Of a stretch of DNA of 8,439 nucleotides, positions 1 to 6,734 are shown piece after piece; the first letter of the stretch is position 1, and every line of letters starts with the position of its first letter. The translations under genes were made by a program, and so were the position numbers. The notes below the pieces were generated by a model. It had not been told where the DNA came from and ran no database searches. It saw only the letters and a program-made list of their open reading frames with translations. Source of the DNA: JBBRWV01 sp038248985 (GTDB lineage: Bacteria > Planctomycetota > Phycisphaerae > WQYP01); the NCBI GenBank assembly GCA_038248985.1, contig JBBRWV010000144.1:1-8439 (forward strand), given 5' to 3'.

Positions 1-397
1 CGAGGGGGGGAGACGGGGGGGGTGACGGGGGGGGTGATGGGAGGGGTGATGGGGGGGATGAGGGGGGGGTAAGGGGGGTCGAACGGGGGGTGGAGGTGAG
101 GGGGTGATGGTGGGGGGAGCAGTGGGCGATGCGGGCGAGGATGGGTTGGATTTTTCCGTGCCAGCGGATGGTGAGGATGGCGAATTGGTTGGGGGTGAGG
201 CGGTGGGGGACGAGGAGTCCGGCGCCGGTGGCGGAGAGGTCAAGGAGGTGGATGGGGAGGGGCGCGGGGTCGTGGCGTGAGCGGAGGGAGGCGCGGGCGC
301 CGGAGGGTGCGGGGGTGCGAGGGAAGGCGCGGCGTTCGTCGGCGACGTCATCGGGGGAGGCGAGGAGTTCGGCGGCGAGGGCGGCCCAGTCGGTCAT
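1..397 (-). CDS. PilZ-domain protein, 3' end cut off by the window edge
   Basis: An open frame starts at the ATG complementary to 395-397 and stays open to base 1 (132 codons, no stop), so the gene is partial. PilZ domains usually bind cyclic di-GMP and control motility, adhesion or polysaccharide production. The two binding motifs are visible: an arginine motif RRAFPR at residues 22-27 (RxxxR from R23 to R27), then D53-L-S55-A-T-G58, matching [D/N]xSxxG. Beta-strand-like stretches follow (about 59-78 and 83-93, ending RIAHC). From about residue 99 the protein becomes a Ser/Thr/Pro tail built from a 12-base repeat. A GGAAAG ribosome-binding site lies at 402-407, at suitable spacing. Lys is rare, and the codons are strongly C-ending, like the other - strand genes. 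The domain call rests on the motifs alone. The tail is odd for a PilZ protein and could also reflect a frameshift in a slippery poly-C stretch. Confidence 0.68.
   Translation of the reverse strand, partial: MTDWAALAAELLASPDDVADERRAFPRTPAPSGARASLRSRHDPAPLPIHLLDLSATGAGLLVPHRLTPNQFAILTIRWHGKIQPILARIAHCSPHHHPLTSTPRSTPLTPPSSPPSPLPSPPPSPPPSPPL
2..70. repeat. 12-base tandem repeat (in-frame SPPP-type coding minisatellite)
   Basis: On the + strand the unit is roughly GGTGAYGGGRGG, about five or six degenerate copies. The trinucleotide TGA recurs at 23, 35, 47 and 59, exactly 12 bases apart, and GAC recurs at 12 and 24. Each TGA is a serine codon TCA in the - strand PilZ frame, so each unit adds a tetrapeptide Ser-Pro-Pro/Leu-Pro. 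The period equals four codons, so copy-number changes keep the frame. Confidence 0.75.
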
Positions 398-701
398 GCG
401 TCTTTCCAGTACTAGAAAGCGTGTTACGGGAGGACGGAGGGAGTATCGGCTGAGGGGGGTAAGGAACTGGTGAAGAATTAAGGGGGAGGGTGGGAGGTCC
501 GAGAATGAGGGGGGTGAAGGGGGTGGGAGAGGAGGGGCTGTGTGAGGGGTGAGCTCGCAAGGACCACCATTGCGGAACAGCGCGCCCAAAGCTTCCGCGC
601 CGGTGTCTTTCCGCTAGCCCAAAATCGCCGAGTGGGTTACTCTTCCAACTCCACGCAGGGGGCCATTCCGATTATCCATTCACGAAGGACCAGAACTTCG
701 C
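398..701. other. Divergent intergenic region, no gene seen
   Basis: This spacer separates the divergent PilZ and hsdR genes and should carry both promoters, but I see no convincing -35/-10 pair for either. Bases 420-545 are purine-rich on the + strand, like the other host spacers. From about 545 onward the composition becomes balanced, which may mark the left end of the restriction-modification insert. A small imperfect hairpin (GTGGGTT and AACTCCAC with a one-base bulge, 632-654) lies in the probable hsdR leader. Short open frames on both strands here have no family features and are not called. Confidence 0.5.
509..537 (+). other. G-quadruplex-type G-tract
   Basis: Four runs of three or more G (509-514, 519-523, 525-527, 534-537) are separated by loops of 4, 1 and 6 bases, which fits the usual G3+N1-7 pattern. 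It sits about 165 bases upstream of the hsdR start. Whether it folds or acts in regulation is unknown; the whole left flank is G-rich. Confidence 0.35.
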
Positions 702-3242
702 ATGAAAGAAGCAGCAGCACGCATCAAGATCAACAAACTCCTTGAGCAGGCCGGATGGCGCTTTCTTCCAGAGGGGACCAAGCCGGCCAATATCCGACTC
801 GAAGCCGCAGTGGCGCTCACCACTTCGGCACTCGATGCCCTGGGCGACAACTTTGACAAAACCACCAAAGGGTTCGTCGACTTTCTTCTCCTCAGTGAAA
901 AAGGCTTCGCCCTCATCGTTCTTGAGGCCAAAGCGGAAAACAAAGACCCCCTCGACGGCAAAGAACAAGCGCGTAAATACGCCCGCTCCCAAAACTGCCG
1001 CTTCGTCATCCTCTCCAACGGCAATCTCCACTACTTCTGGGATCTTGAGCGGGGCAACCCTTATATCATCACGACCCTCCCAACTCCGTCTTCCGTCACG
1101 GGCTACCAGAAAGTAGCCCCCAACCCTCAACGGCTCATCAATGAACCGGTCGAAGACGATTACATCGTTCTATCCCAGCGCCCGACCTACAAAACGGAAG
1201 CCGCTTGGCAAAACCCCGCCGAGCGCCCCGGATTCCTCAAATCCAACAAACTCCGCTTCCTTCGGCCCTATCAACTCAAAGCCATCCATCTTCTCCAAGC
1301 CGCCGTCAAAGACGACAAAGAGCGCTTCCTTTTTGAAATGGCCACCGGCACGGGAAAAACGCTCACCGCCGCTGCGATCATTAAGCTTTTCCTGCGCACG
1401 GGCAACGCCTCGCGTATCCTCTTCCTTGTGGACCGGCTGGAACTGGAAGAACAAGCCCGCAAAGCGTTCAAGGCGCTGCTCTCGAATGACTACCAAACCG
1501 TGATTTTCAAGGAAAACAAGGACGATTGGCGGCACGCCGAAGTCGTCGTCAGCACTGTTCAATCCTTTCTTTATCACAACAAATACCAGCAGATTTTCTC
1601 GCCTACCGATTTCGACCTCGTCATTTCCGATGAGGCTCACCGCTCCATCGGAGGAAACGCCCGGGCAGTTTTCGAATTTTTCATCGGTTACAAACTCGGC
1701 CTCACCGCCACCCCGCGCGACTATCTCAAAAAATTTGACCCCCACGAACCCACCACCAACGACCTCCGCGAATACGAACGCCGTCTCCTGCTGGATACTT
1801 ACCGCACCTTCGGCTGTGACAAGGGCCAACCCACTTTCCGCTATTCCCTCCTCGATGGCGTCAAAGACGGCTTCCTTATCAACCCCACCGTCGTCGATGC
1901 CCGCACCAACATCACCACCAAGCTCCTCTCGGAAGACGGCTTCGTCGTTCAAATTACTGATGAACAAGGCAACGACCAGGAAACCACCTACCAGCACCGC
2001 GCTTTTGAAAAACGTTTCTTCGCTCCCTCCACCAACCAACTCTTCTGCAAAACCTTGATGGAAAACGCCCTCCGCGATCCCGTCACCAAGGAGATCGGCA
2101 AATCCATCGTCTTTGCCGTCAGTCAGGATCACGCCGCCAAACTCACGCAAATCTTCAACCTCATCGCGGACTTGAAATTTCCTGGCAAATACACTTCCGA
2201 TTTTGCCGTCCAAGTCACCAGCCGCATCCCAGAGGCACAACAGCACACCATCAACTTCGCCAACAACAATCTTCTCGGGTCGGGCAACTTCCTCTCCTCC
2301 TACAAAACTTCCAAAGCCCGCGTCTGCGTCACCGTGGGCATGATGACCACCGGCTACGATTGCACCGATCTCCTCAACATCGGCCTGTTCCGCCCCATCT
2401 TCTCGCCGACAGATTTCATCCAGATCAAAGGCCGAGGCACCCGCAAACACAATTTTCTCGATGAACTCTTCGACGACGCGCTCAAAGAATCCATCCATTT
2501 CCCGCAAAAGACCGCCTTCAAACTCTTCGACTTTTTCGCCAACGTCGAATACTTTGAAGAAGAATTCAACTACGATGAAGTCATTAAACTTCCGGCCATT
2601 TCGCAGGAGGATCCCCAGGAATTTGGCGAAGGTTCACCGCCGAAAAAATCTCCTGAAGATTCCCACACGCACTTCGGCGAGGACATCCTCAAAAACATCC
2701 GCGAGGAAGCCATCGGCCTGGAGGGCATGAAGATCGACCGAATGTTCTTCGAAAGATTCGAGGACACGATTAAGGCCGATGACTTCATTTCCCAATCCAT
2801 CGAAGCCGGTGAATGGAACAAAGTCATTGACTACGTCAACAAGGAAGTCTTCGATAAACCCGATCAGTACTACTCGCTTGATAAACTGCGCCGCGCCGCC
2901 GCCGTTGACCGGCGCATCACCCTGCGTGAAATTCTCGAAAAAGTTTTCAACCTCATCCCCCACTTCAAATCCAAAGACGAACTCCTCGAAGAAGAGTTCG
3001 CCAAATTCGTCGCCGACCGCAAACCTACCGAAATCGACGCCCTCCCGGCCCTGAAAAACTATTTCAAAGCCTACGCCACCAGTGATCAATTCCGTCATAT
3101 CATTGACGCCAAAGACTTCGTCGCGCTCTTCAACAACCCGCTCTTTTCCGCTCAGGAACTCAAAGCCATCCCCGAAAAATACCGTCAACTCATCCCCAGC
3201 TACATCAAAGACTACGTCTCCCTCAACCAGTTTGCACAATAG
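702..3242 (+). CDS. hsdR: Type I restriction enzyme, R (restriction/translocation) subunit
   Basis: The 846-residue protein is the ATP-dependent motor and nuclease of a Type I restriction-modification enzyme; it cuts DNA whose recognition sites are unmethylated. Domains in order: an N-terminal PD-(D/E)xK nuclease (D60, then E75-A-K77) within about residues 1-150; a superfamily 2 helicase with Walker A ATGTGKT (214-220), DEAH box D310-E-A-H313, motif III TATP (335-338), a motif V-like TTGYD (549-553) and motif VI QIKGRGTR (574-581); then a charged linker (about 632-660) and a C-terminal region (about 690-846) like that of the shorter EcoEI-type R subunits, which contact the methylase core. All key residues are intact. 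It is shorter than the EcoKI R subunit, as expected for the EcoEI-like class. The start has a modest AAGGA site at 685-689. Lys codons are mainly AAA. The TAG stop overlaps the ribosome-binding site of the next gene, so the two are translationally close. Confidence 0.95.
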   Translation: MKEAAARIKINKLLEQAGWRFLPEGTKPANIRLEAAVALTTSALDALGDNFDKTTKGFVDFLLLSEKGFALIVLEAKAENKDPLDGKEQARKYARSQNCRFVILSNGNLHYFWDLERGNPYIITTLPTPSSVTGYQKVAPNPQRLINEPVEDDYIVLSQRPTYKTEAAWQNPAERPGFLKSNKLRFLRPYQLKAIHLLQAAVKDDKERFLFEMATGTGKTLTAAAIIKLFLRTGNASRILFLVDRLELEEQARKAFKALLSNDYQTVIFKENKDDWRHAEVVVSTVQSFLYHNKYQQIFSPTDFDLVISDEAHRSIGGNARAVFEFFIGYKLGLTATPRDYLKKFDPHEPTTNDLREYERRLLLDTYRTFGCDKGQPTFRYSLLDGVKDGFLINPTVVDARTNITTKLLSEDGFVVQITDEQGNDQETTYQHRAFEKRFFAPSTNQLFCKTLMENALRDPVTKEIGKSIVFAVSQDHAAKLTQIFNLIADLKFPGKYTSDFAVQVTSRIPEAQQHTINFANNNLLGSGNFLSSYKTSKARVCVTVGMMTTGYDCTDLLNIGLFRPIFSPTDFIQIKGRGTRKHNFLDELFDDALKESIHFPQKTAFKLFDFFANVEYFEEEFNYDEVIKLPAISQEDPQEFGEGSPPKKSPEDSHTHFGEDILKNIREEAIGLEGMKIDRMFFERFEDTIKADDFISQSIEAGEWNKVIDYVNKEVFDKPDQYYSLDKLRRAAAVDRRITLREILEKVFNLIPHFKSKDELLEEEFAKFVADRKPTEIDALPALKNYFKAYATSDQFRHIIDAKDFVALFNNPLFSAQELKAIPEKYRQLIPSYIKDYVSLNQFAQ

Positions 3243-3246
3243 GAGA
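3241..3246 (+). promoter_or_regulatory. Ribosome-binding site of the KilA-N gene, overlapping the hsdR stop
   Basis: AGGAGA starts inside the hsdR TAG stop (3240-3242) and lies four bases before the ATG at 3251. The overlap suggests that ribosomes ending hsdR reinitiate at the next gene. Confidence 0.7.
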
Positions 3247-3250
3247 ATCC

Positions 3251-4069
3251 ATGTCGAAGGCCAAAACGATGGAAGTGCTCGGGACGACCATCACCATTAT
3301 CGCTCAGAAAGATGAAGACTACATATCCTTGACGGATATGCTTAAAGCCAAGGACGGCGATTTTTTCATCTCCGACTGGCTCCGCAATCGCAACACGGTC
3401 GAGTTCCTCGGCATCTGGGAACGGGTCAATAACCCCCGCTTTAATTATGGCGAATTTGCCACAATTAGAAGCCAGGCGGGGCTCAACAGCTACAAGCTGA
3501 GCGTGCGCGAATGGGTGGATAAAACCCGCGCCATTGGACTGCGTGCCACGGCGGGAAGGTACGGCGGTACATATGCCCACAAAGATATCGCCTTTGAATT
3601 CGGTATGTGGATCAGTCCTGAATTCAAAATTTACCTGATTAAAGAGTTCCAACGCCTGAAACATGAAGAAAACAATCGTTTGTCGCAAGCTTGGAATCTT
3701 AATCGCACCCTCTCGAAGCTCAACTACCGGATTCACACGGATGCCGTCAAAACCCACCTCATTCCCGCCACCCTGACGCCGGCCCAAGTCGCCATCACCT
3801 ATGCCAGTGAGGCCGATGTCCTCAACGTCGCCCTCTTTGGCCTGACTGCCAGACAGTGGCGCGACGCCAACTCCGGCAAGGATGGAAACATCCGCGATGA
3901 TGCCACTCTTGTACAATTGTTGGTGCTCGCGAATCTTGAAAGCCTCCACGCCGAGTTTATTCATTTGAAGCTCGCACAACGCGAACGTCTCCATCGCTTG
4001 AATCAGATTGCCATTCGCCAGATGCTGGTGCTCACGTCGGTGCCTTCCCTCAAACAACTCAAGGACTGA
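3251..4069 (+). CDS. KilA-N domain protein within the restriction-modification operon
   Basis: A 272-residue protein. The N-terminal half matches the KilA-N fold, a probable DNA-binding domain found in phages, large DNA viruses and bacterial mobile elements: YISLTDM at 24-30, a conserved W43 and W56 region, then GRYGGTYAHKDIAFEFGMWI (102-121) and the helix SPEFKIYLIKEFQRLK (122-137). The C-terminal half (about 140-272) is mostly helical, with TLTPAQVAITYASEADVLN at 174-192, and has no motif I can name. It lies 8 bases after hsdR and 7 bases before the M-S gene, so it is almost certainly co-transcribed. KilA-N genes are known as passengers of Type I operons; their role there is not settled. 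DNA binding suggests a regulator or an anti-phage accessory, which is inference. Codon use differs from hsdR: Lys is mixed (10 AAA, 7 AAG) and Leu TTG/CTG and T-ending codons are commoner, hinting at separate acquisition. Confidence 0.9.
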   Translation: MSKAKTMEVLGTTITIIAQKDEDYISLTDMLKAKDGDFFISDWLRNRNTVEFLGIWERVNNPRFNYGEFATIRSQAGLNSYKLSVREWVDKTRAIGLRATAGRYGGTYAHKDIAFEFGMWISPEFKIYLIKEFQRLKHEENNRLSQAWNLNRTLSKLNYRIHTDAVKTHLIPATLTPAQVAITYASEADVLNVALFGLTARQWRDANSGKDGNIRDDATLVQLLVLANLESLHAEFIHLKLAQRERLHRLNQIAIRQMLVLTSVPSLKQLKD

Positions 4070-4076
4070 TTGCCCT

Positions 4077-6671
4077 ATGCTCGATTCCGTCACGAAACGC
4101 CGTATTGATACCGCCCGCGATATTCTCGTCGGCAAAATTCCTGACCCTAAATCCCAGGTCGAGCAAATCACCATCGCGCTGATCTACAAATTCATGGATG
4201 ACATGGACGCCCAAGCCGAAGAACTCGGGGGCAAACGCAAATTTTTCGCCAAATTTTTCGCCAAGTACGGCTGGCCGAAACTCCTCCGCGCCGGCCTGGG
4301 CGGGCATGAAACGCTCGCCCTCTATGCCGAAGCCATCACCCGCATGCCGGAAAACCCCGGCATCCCGCCTCTTTTTCGCACCATCTTCAAAAACGCGTAC
4401 CTTCCGTACCGCGATCCTGAAACCCTCAAAATGTTCCTCAAAATCATCGACGAATTCTCCTATGACCACTCCGAAAAACTCGGCGATGCCTTTGAATACC
4501 TGCTCTCCGTCCTGGGCGCACAGGGGGATGCGGGCCAGTTTCGCACGCCGCGCCACATCATCGATTTCATCGTGGAGGTTGTGGACCCTAAGAAAAACGA
4601 AACCGTCCTCGACCCCGCCTGCGGCACCGCCGGTTTTCTCATCTCTTCCTACAAGCACATCCTCAAAGCCACTACCGATACCAAAGGGCATTCCACGCTC
4701 ACCCCCGATGACAAAAAACGCCTCGCCCATAACTTTCTGGGCTACGACATCTCCCCCGACATGGTCCGCCTGTCCCTCGTCAATCTCTACCTGCACGGCT
4801 TCACCGCACCAGAGATCGACGAATACGACACGCTCACCTCTCAGGACAAGTGGAACGAGACCGCCGACGTCATCCTCGCCAATCCCCCGTTCATGAGCCC
4901 CAAGGGCGGCATCAAGCCGCACGACCGCTTTTCCGTCAAGTCCAAGCGCAGCGAAGTGCTCTTCGTCGATTACATGGCCGAGCACCTCACCCCCACCGGC
5001 CGCGCGGGGATCATCGTGCCCGAGGGGATCATCTTCCAATCGCAGAACGCCTACACGCAACTGCGGAAGATGCTCGTGGAAAGCTACCTCGTCGCCGTCG
5101 TCTCCCTGCCCGCGGGCATCTTCCAGCCCTACAGCGGCGTGAAGACGTCCATCCTCATCCTCGATAGATCGCTCGCCAAACAATCCGACACGGTCGGCTT
5201 CTTCAAGATCGAATCGGATGGGTTCGGCCTGGGCGCACAGCGGCGGGCGATCGAAAAGAACGACCTCCCCCAGGCCGCCGCCGAGATCGCCGAGTACCTG
5301 CGCCGCCTGCGCGGCCGCGAATCCGTCTTACCCTCTCCCTCCGGGAGAGGGCAGGGTGAGGGTGCTTCCGAAGGCTGGATGCCCACGCTCGGCCTGATCG
5401 TCCCCAAGGAAAAGCTCGCGGCGAACGGGGATTTCAATCTGAGCGGGGAGCGGTATCGGGAGAACGGCGCGCGATCGCACATTTACCCGCTCGTGCCAAT
5501 CAGCGAAGTCTGCACGATCAACCCGCCCAAGAGCGAAGCCCTGAGTTTGCCGCCCGATACGGTCGTCTCATTCGTTCCGATGGCCGACCTCGGCGAGAAA
5601 CGCATGGCGTTCGCCCCGAAGGAAACCAAAAAGCTTTCCGAAGTCGGCACCAGCTACACCTACTTCAAAGACAACGACGTTCTCGTCGCGAAGGTCACGC
5701 CTTGCTTCGAGAATGGCAAAGCCGGGATCACCCGCGACCTAACGAACGGCATCGGGTTCGGCTCCAGTGAGTTCTATGTCCTTCGTGCGTCCGATCGCGT
5801 GTTGCCCGAGTTCATCTATTTCTGCGTCTGCAATGAGATGTTCCGCAACGCCGCCATCGAGCAGATGACCGGCACCGGCGGCCTACAGCGAGTGCCGCGC
5901 GCGTACATCGAGAACTTCCAAATCCCCCTTCCGCCGCTGTCGGTGCAGAAGGAGATCGTGGCGGAGATCGAGGGGTACCAAAAGGTGATCGACGGCGCCC
6001 GCGCCGTCCTCGACCACTACCACCCCCACATCCCCATCCAACCCGACTGGCCGATGGTGGAGTTGGGCGAGTTGTGCGACTTTAAGAACGGGCTCAACTT
6101 CAAGACCGGCGAAACGGGCCACGCGGTGAAGATCGTTGGCGTCGGCGACTTTCAGAAGCACTTGCACGTCCCTGTCACGACGCTCGACGAAGTCCATCTC
6201 GATGAACCGCTAGGCGAAGAGTATTTCCTCAAGCCGAACGATGTTTTATTTGTGCGCTCGAATGGCAACCCCGATCTTGTCGGACGCTCAATGATCTTCC
6301 CGAAGACGGACAAACGCGTCACGTTCACGGGGTTCTCAATCCGAGGTCGGGTCAAGGATGACCGGGTGTCGCCGATCTTCCTCGCGCACTTCTTCAAATC
6401 GCGCGACTTCGCTGAGCGGATAAAGACAGTCGGGCAGGGCGCAGGCATCAGCAACCTGTCCCAGTCGTTGCTAAACAATCTGACCATCCCCCTCCCCCCG
6501 CTAGCCCTCCAGCAGCAGATCGTCGCCGAGATCGAAACCGAGCAGGGGCTGGTGGTGGGGAATCGGGCGCTCGTCGAGCGGTTCGAGAAGAAGATCGCCG
6601 GCGTGCTTGCCCGCGTGTGGGGTGAGCCTTGTTGCGAGCGTATTGGCGAGTGTGCAACGGTGGCGATTTGA
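4077..6671 (+). CDS. hsdMS: Fused Type I DNA methyltransferase and specificity subunit (HsdM-HsdS)
   Basis: An 864-residue fusion that would bind the recognition sequence and methylate adenine N6 with S-adenosylmethionine. HsdM part, about 1-463: helical N-terminal domain (1-130), GQFRTPRH at 153-160, motif I DPACGTAG (179-186), catalytic motif IV NPPF (269-272), and the usual HsdM end NLSGERYRE (454-462). HsdS part, about 468-850: target recognition domain 1 (about 468-615), conserved helix after IPLPPLSVQKEIVAEIE (616-632), domain 2 (about 658-803), second helix after IPLPPLALQQQIVAEIE (804-820), ending ARVWGE (845-850) plus 14 unusual residues rich in Cys. ATG 4077 is chosen because AAGGA (4061-4065) precedes it and similarity begins there; the frame is open back to 4008 but that stretch overlaps the KilA-N gene. 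A palindromic repeat encodes residues 418-429. Lys codons change from AAA (17 of 20) to AAG (27 of 34) at about residue 255. Confidence 0.94.
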   Translation: MLDSVTKRRIDTARDILVGKIPDPKSQVEQITIALIYKFMDDMDAQAEELGGKRKFFAKFFAKYGWPKLLRAGLGGHETLALYAEAITRMPENPGIPPLFRTIFKNAYLPYRDPETLKMFLKIIDEFSYDHSEKLGDAFEYLLSVLGAQGDAGQFRTPRHIIDFIVEVVDPKKNETVLDPACGTAGFLISSYKHILKATTDTKGHSTLTPDDKKRLAHNFLGYDISPDMVRLSLVNLYLHGFTAPEIDEYDTLTSQDKWNETADVILANPPFMSPKGGIKPHDRFSVKSKRSEVLFVDYMAEHLTPTGRAGIIVPEGIIFQSQNAYTQLRKMLVESYLVAVVSLPAGIFQPYSGVKTSILILDRSLAKQSDTVGFFKIESDGFGLGAQRRAIEKNDLPQAAAEIAEYLRRLRGRESVLPSPSGRGQGEGASEGWMPTLGLIVPKEKLAANGDFNLSGERYRENGARSHIYPLVPISEVCTINPPKSEALSLPPDTVVSFVPMADLGEKRMAFAPKETKKLSEVGTSYTYFKDNDVLVAKVTPCFENGKAGITRDLTNGIGFGSSEFYVLRASDRVLPEFIYFCVCNEMFRNAAIEQMTGTGGLQRVPRAYIENFQIPLPPLSVQKEIVAEIEGYQKVIDGARAVLDHYHPHIPIQPDWPMVELGELCDFKNGLNFKTGETGHAVKIVGVGDFQKHLHVPVTTLDEVHLDEPLGEEYFLKPNDVLFVRSNGNPDLVGRSMIFPKTDKRVTFTGFSIRGRVKDDRVSPIFLAHFFKSRDFAERIKTVGQGAGISNLSQSLLNNLTIPLPPLALQQQIVAEIETEQGLVVGNRALVERFEKKIAGVLARVWGEPCCERIGECATVAI
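5328..5365 (+). repeat. Dispersed palindromic repeat inserted in frame in hsdMS
   Basis: CCCTCTCCC (5331-5339) and GGGAGAGGG (5343-5351) form a perfect 9-base stem with loop TCC, followed by CAGGGTGAGGGTG. This is the core of a palindromic repeat found scattered, mostly between genes, in many GC-rich genomes. A full copy would have a matching CCCTCACCCTG arm on the left, which is missing here. In frame it reads LPSPSGRGQGEG (residues 418-429), a peptide typical of this repeat when translated. It falls in the loop between the helix ending LRRLRG and the final HsdM segment, where it would be tolerated. Confidence 0.75.
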
Positions 6672-6704
6672 TAGCGGGGAGAACTTTGAGAAAGAGCCGA
6701 TCAA

Positions 6705-6734
6705 ACCAAGGGCAACGCGTGCGCGGGTTTTTTT
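6705..6734 (+). terminator. Possible intrinsic terminator of the hsd operon
   Basis: Shortly after the hsdMS stop there is a GC-rich stretch (CGCG TG CGCG inside an outer AAACC/GGTTT pairing, 6705-6731) followed by a run of T at 6728-6734. The stem is weak and interrupted, so this is tentative. It lies in the 61-base gap between two convergent genes, where a terminator is expected. Confidence 0.35.

Noticed and set aside
1..120. Possible CRISPR-like or phage attachment repeat in the G-rich left edge
   Set aside because: The period is 12 bases with no unique spacers, and it matches the codon frame of the PilZ gene, so it is a coding minisatellite.
129..473. + strand open frame opposite the PilZ gene
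   Set aside because: Arg/Gly-rich composition with no motif; the - strand frame carries clear PilZ motifs and a ribosome-binding site.
632..654. Hairpin near a tRNA-like GGTTAC...AAC stretch upstream of hsdR
   Set aside because: No acceptor stem, anticodon arm or TTCRA loop can be assembled around it; only a weak bulged hairpin remains.
1170..2507. Long - strand open frame (445 codons) opposite hsdR
   Set aside because: It lies antisense to the conserved helicase motifs and has a Gly/Glu/Val-heavy make-up produced by C-ending codons on the other strand.
4008..4076. Upstream start for hsdMS
   Set aside because: The extra 23 residues overlap the end of the KilA-N gene in another frame and are Cys/Arg-rich; ATG 4077 has a ribosome-binding site and the expected HsdM beginning.
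4059..5183. Long - strand open frame (374 codons) opposite hsdMS
   Set aside because: Antisense to the methyltransferase motifs; no family features.
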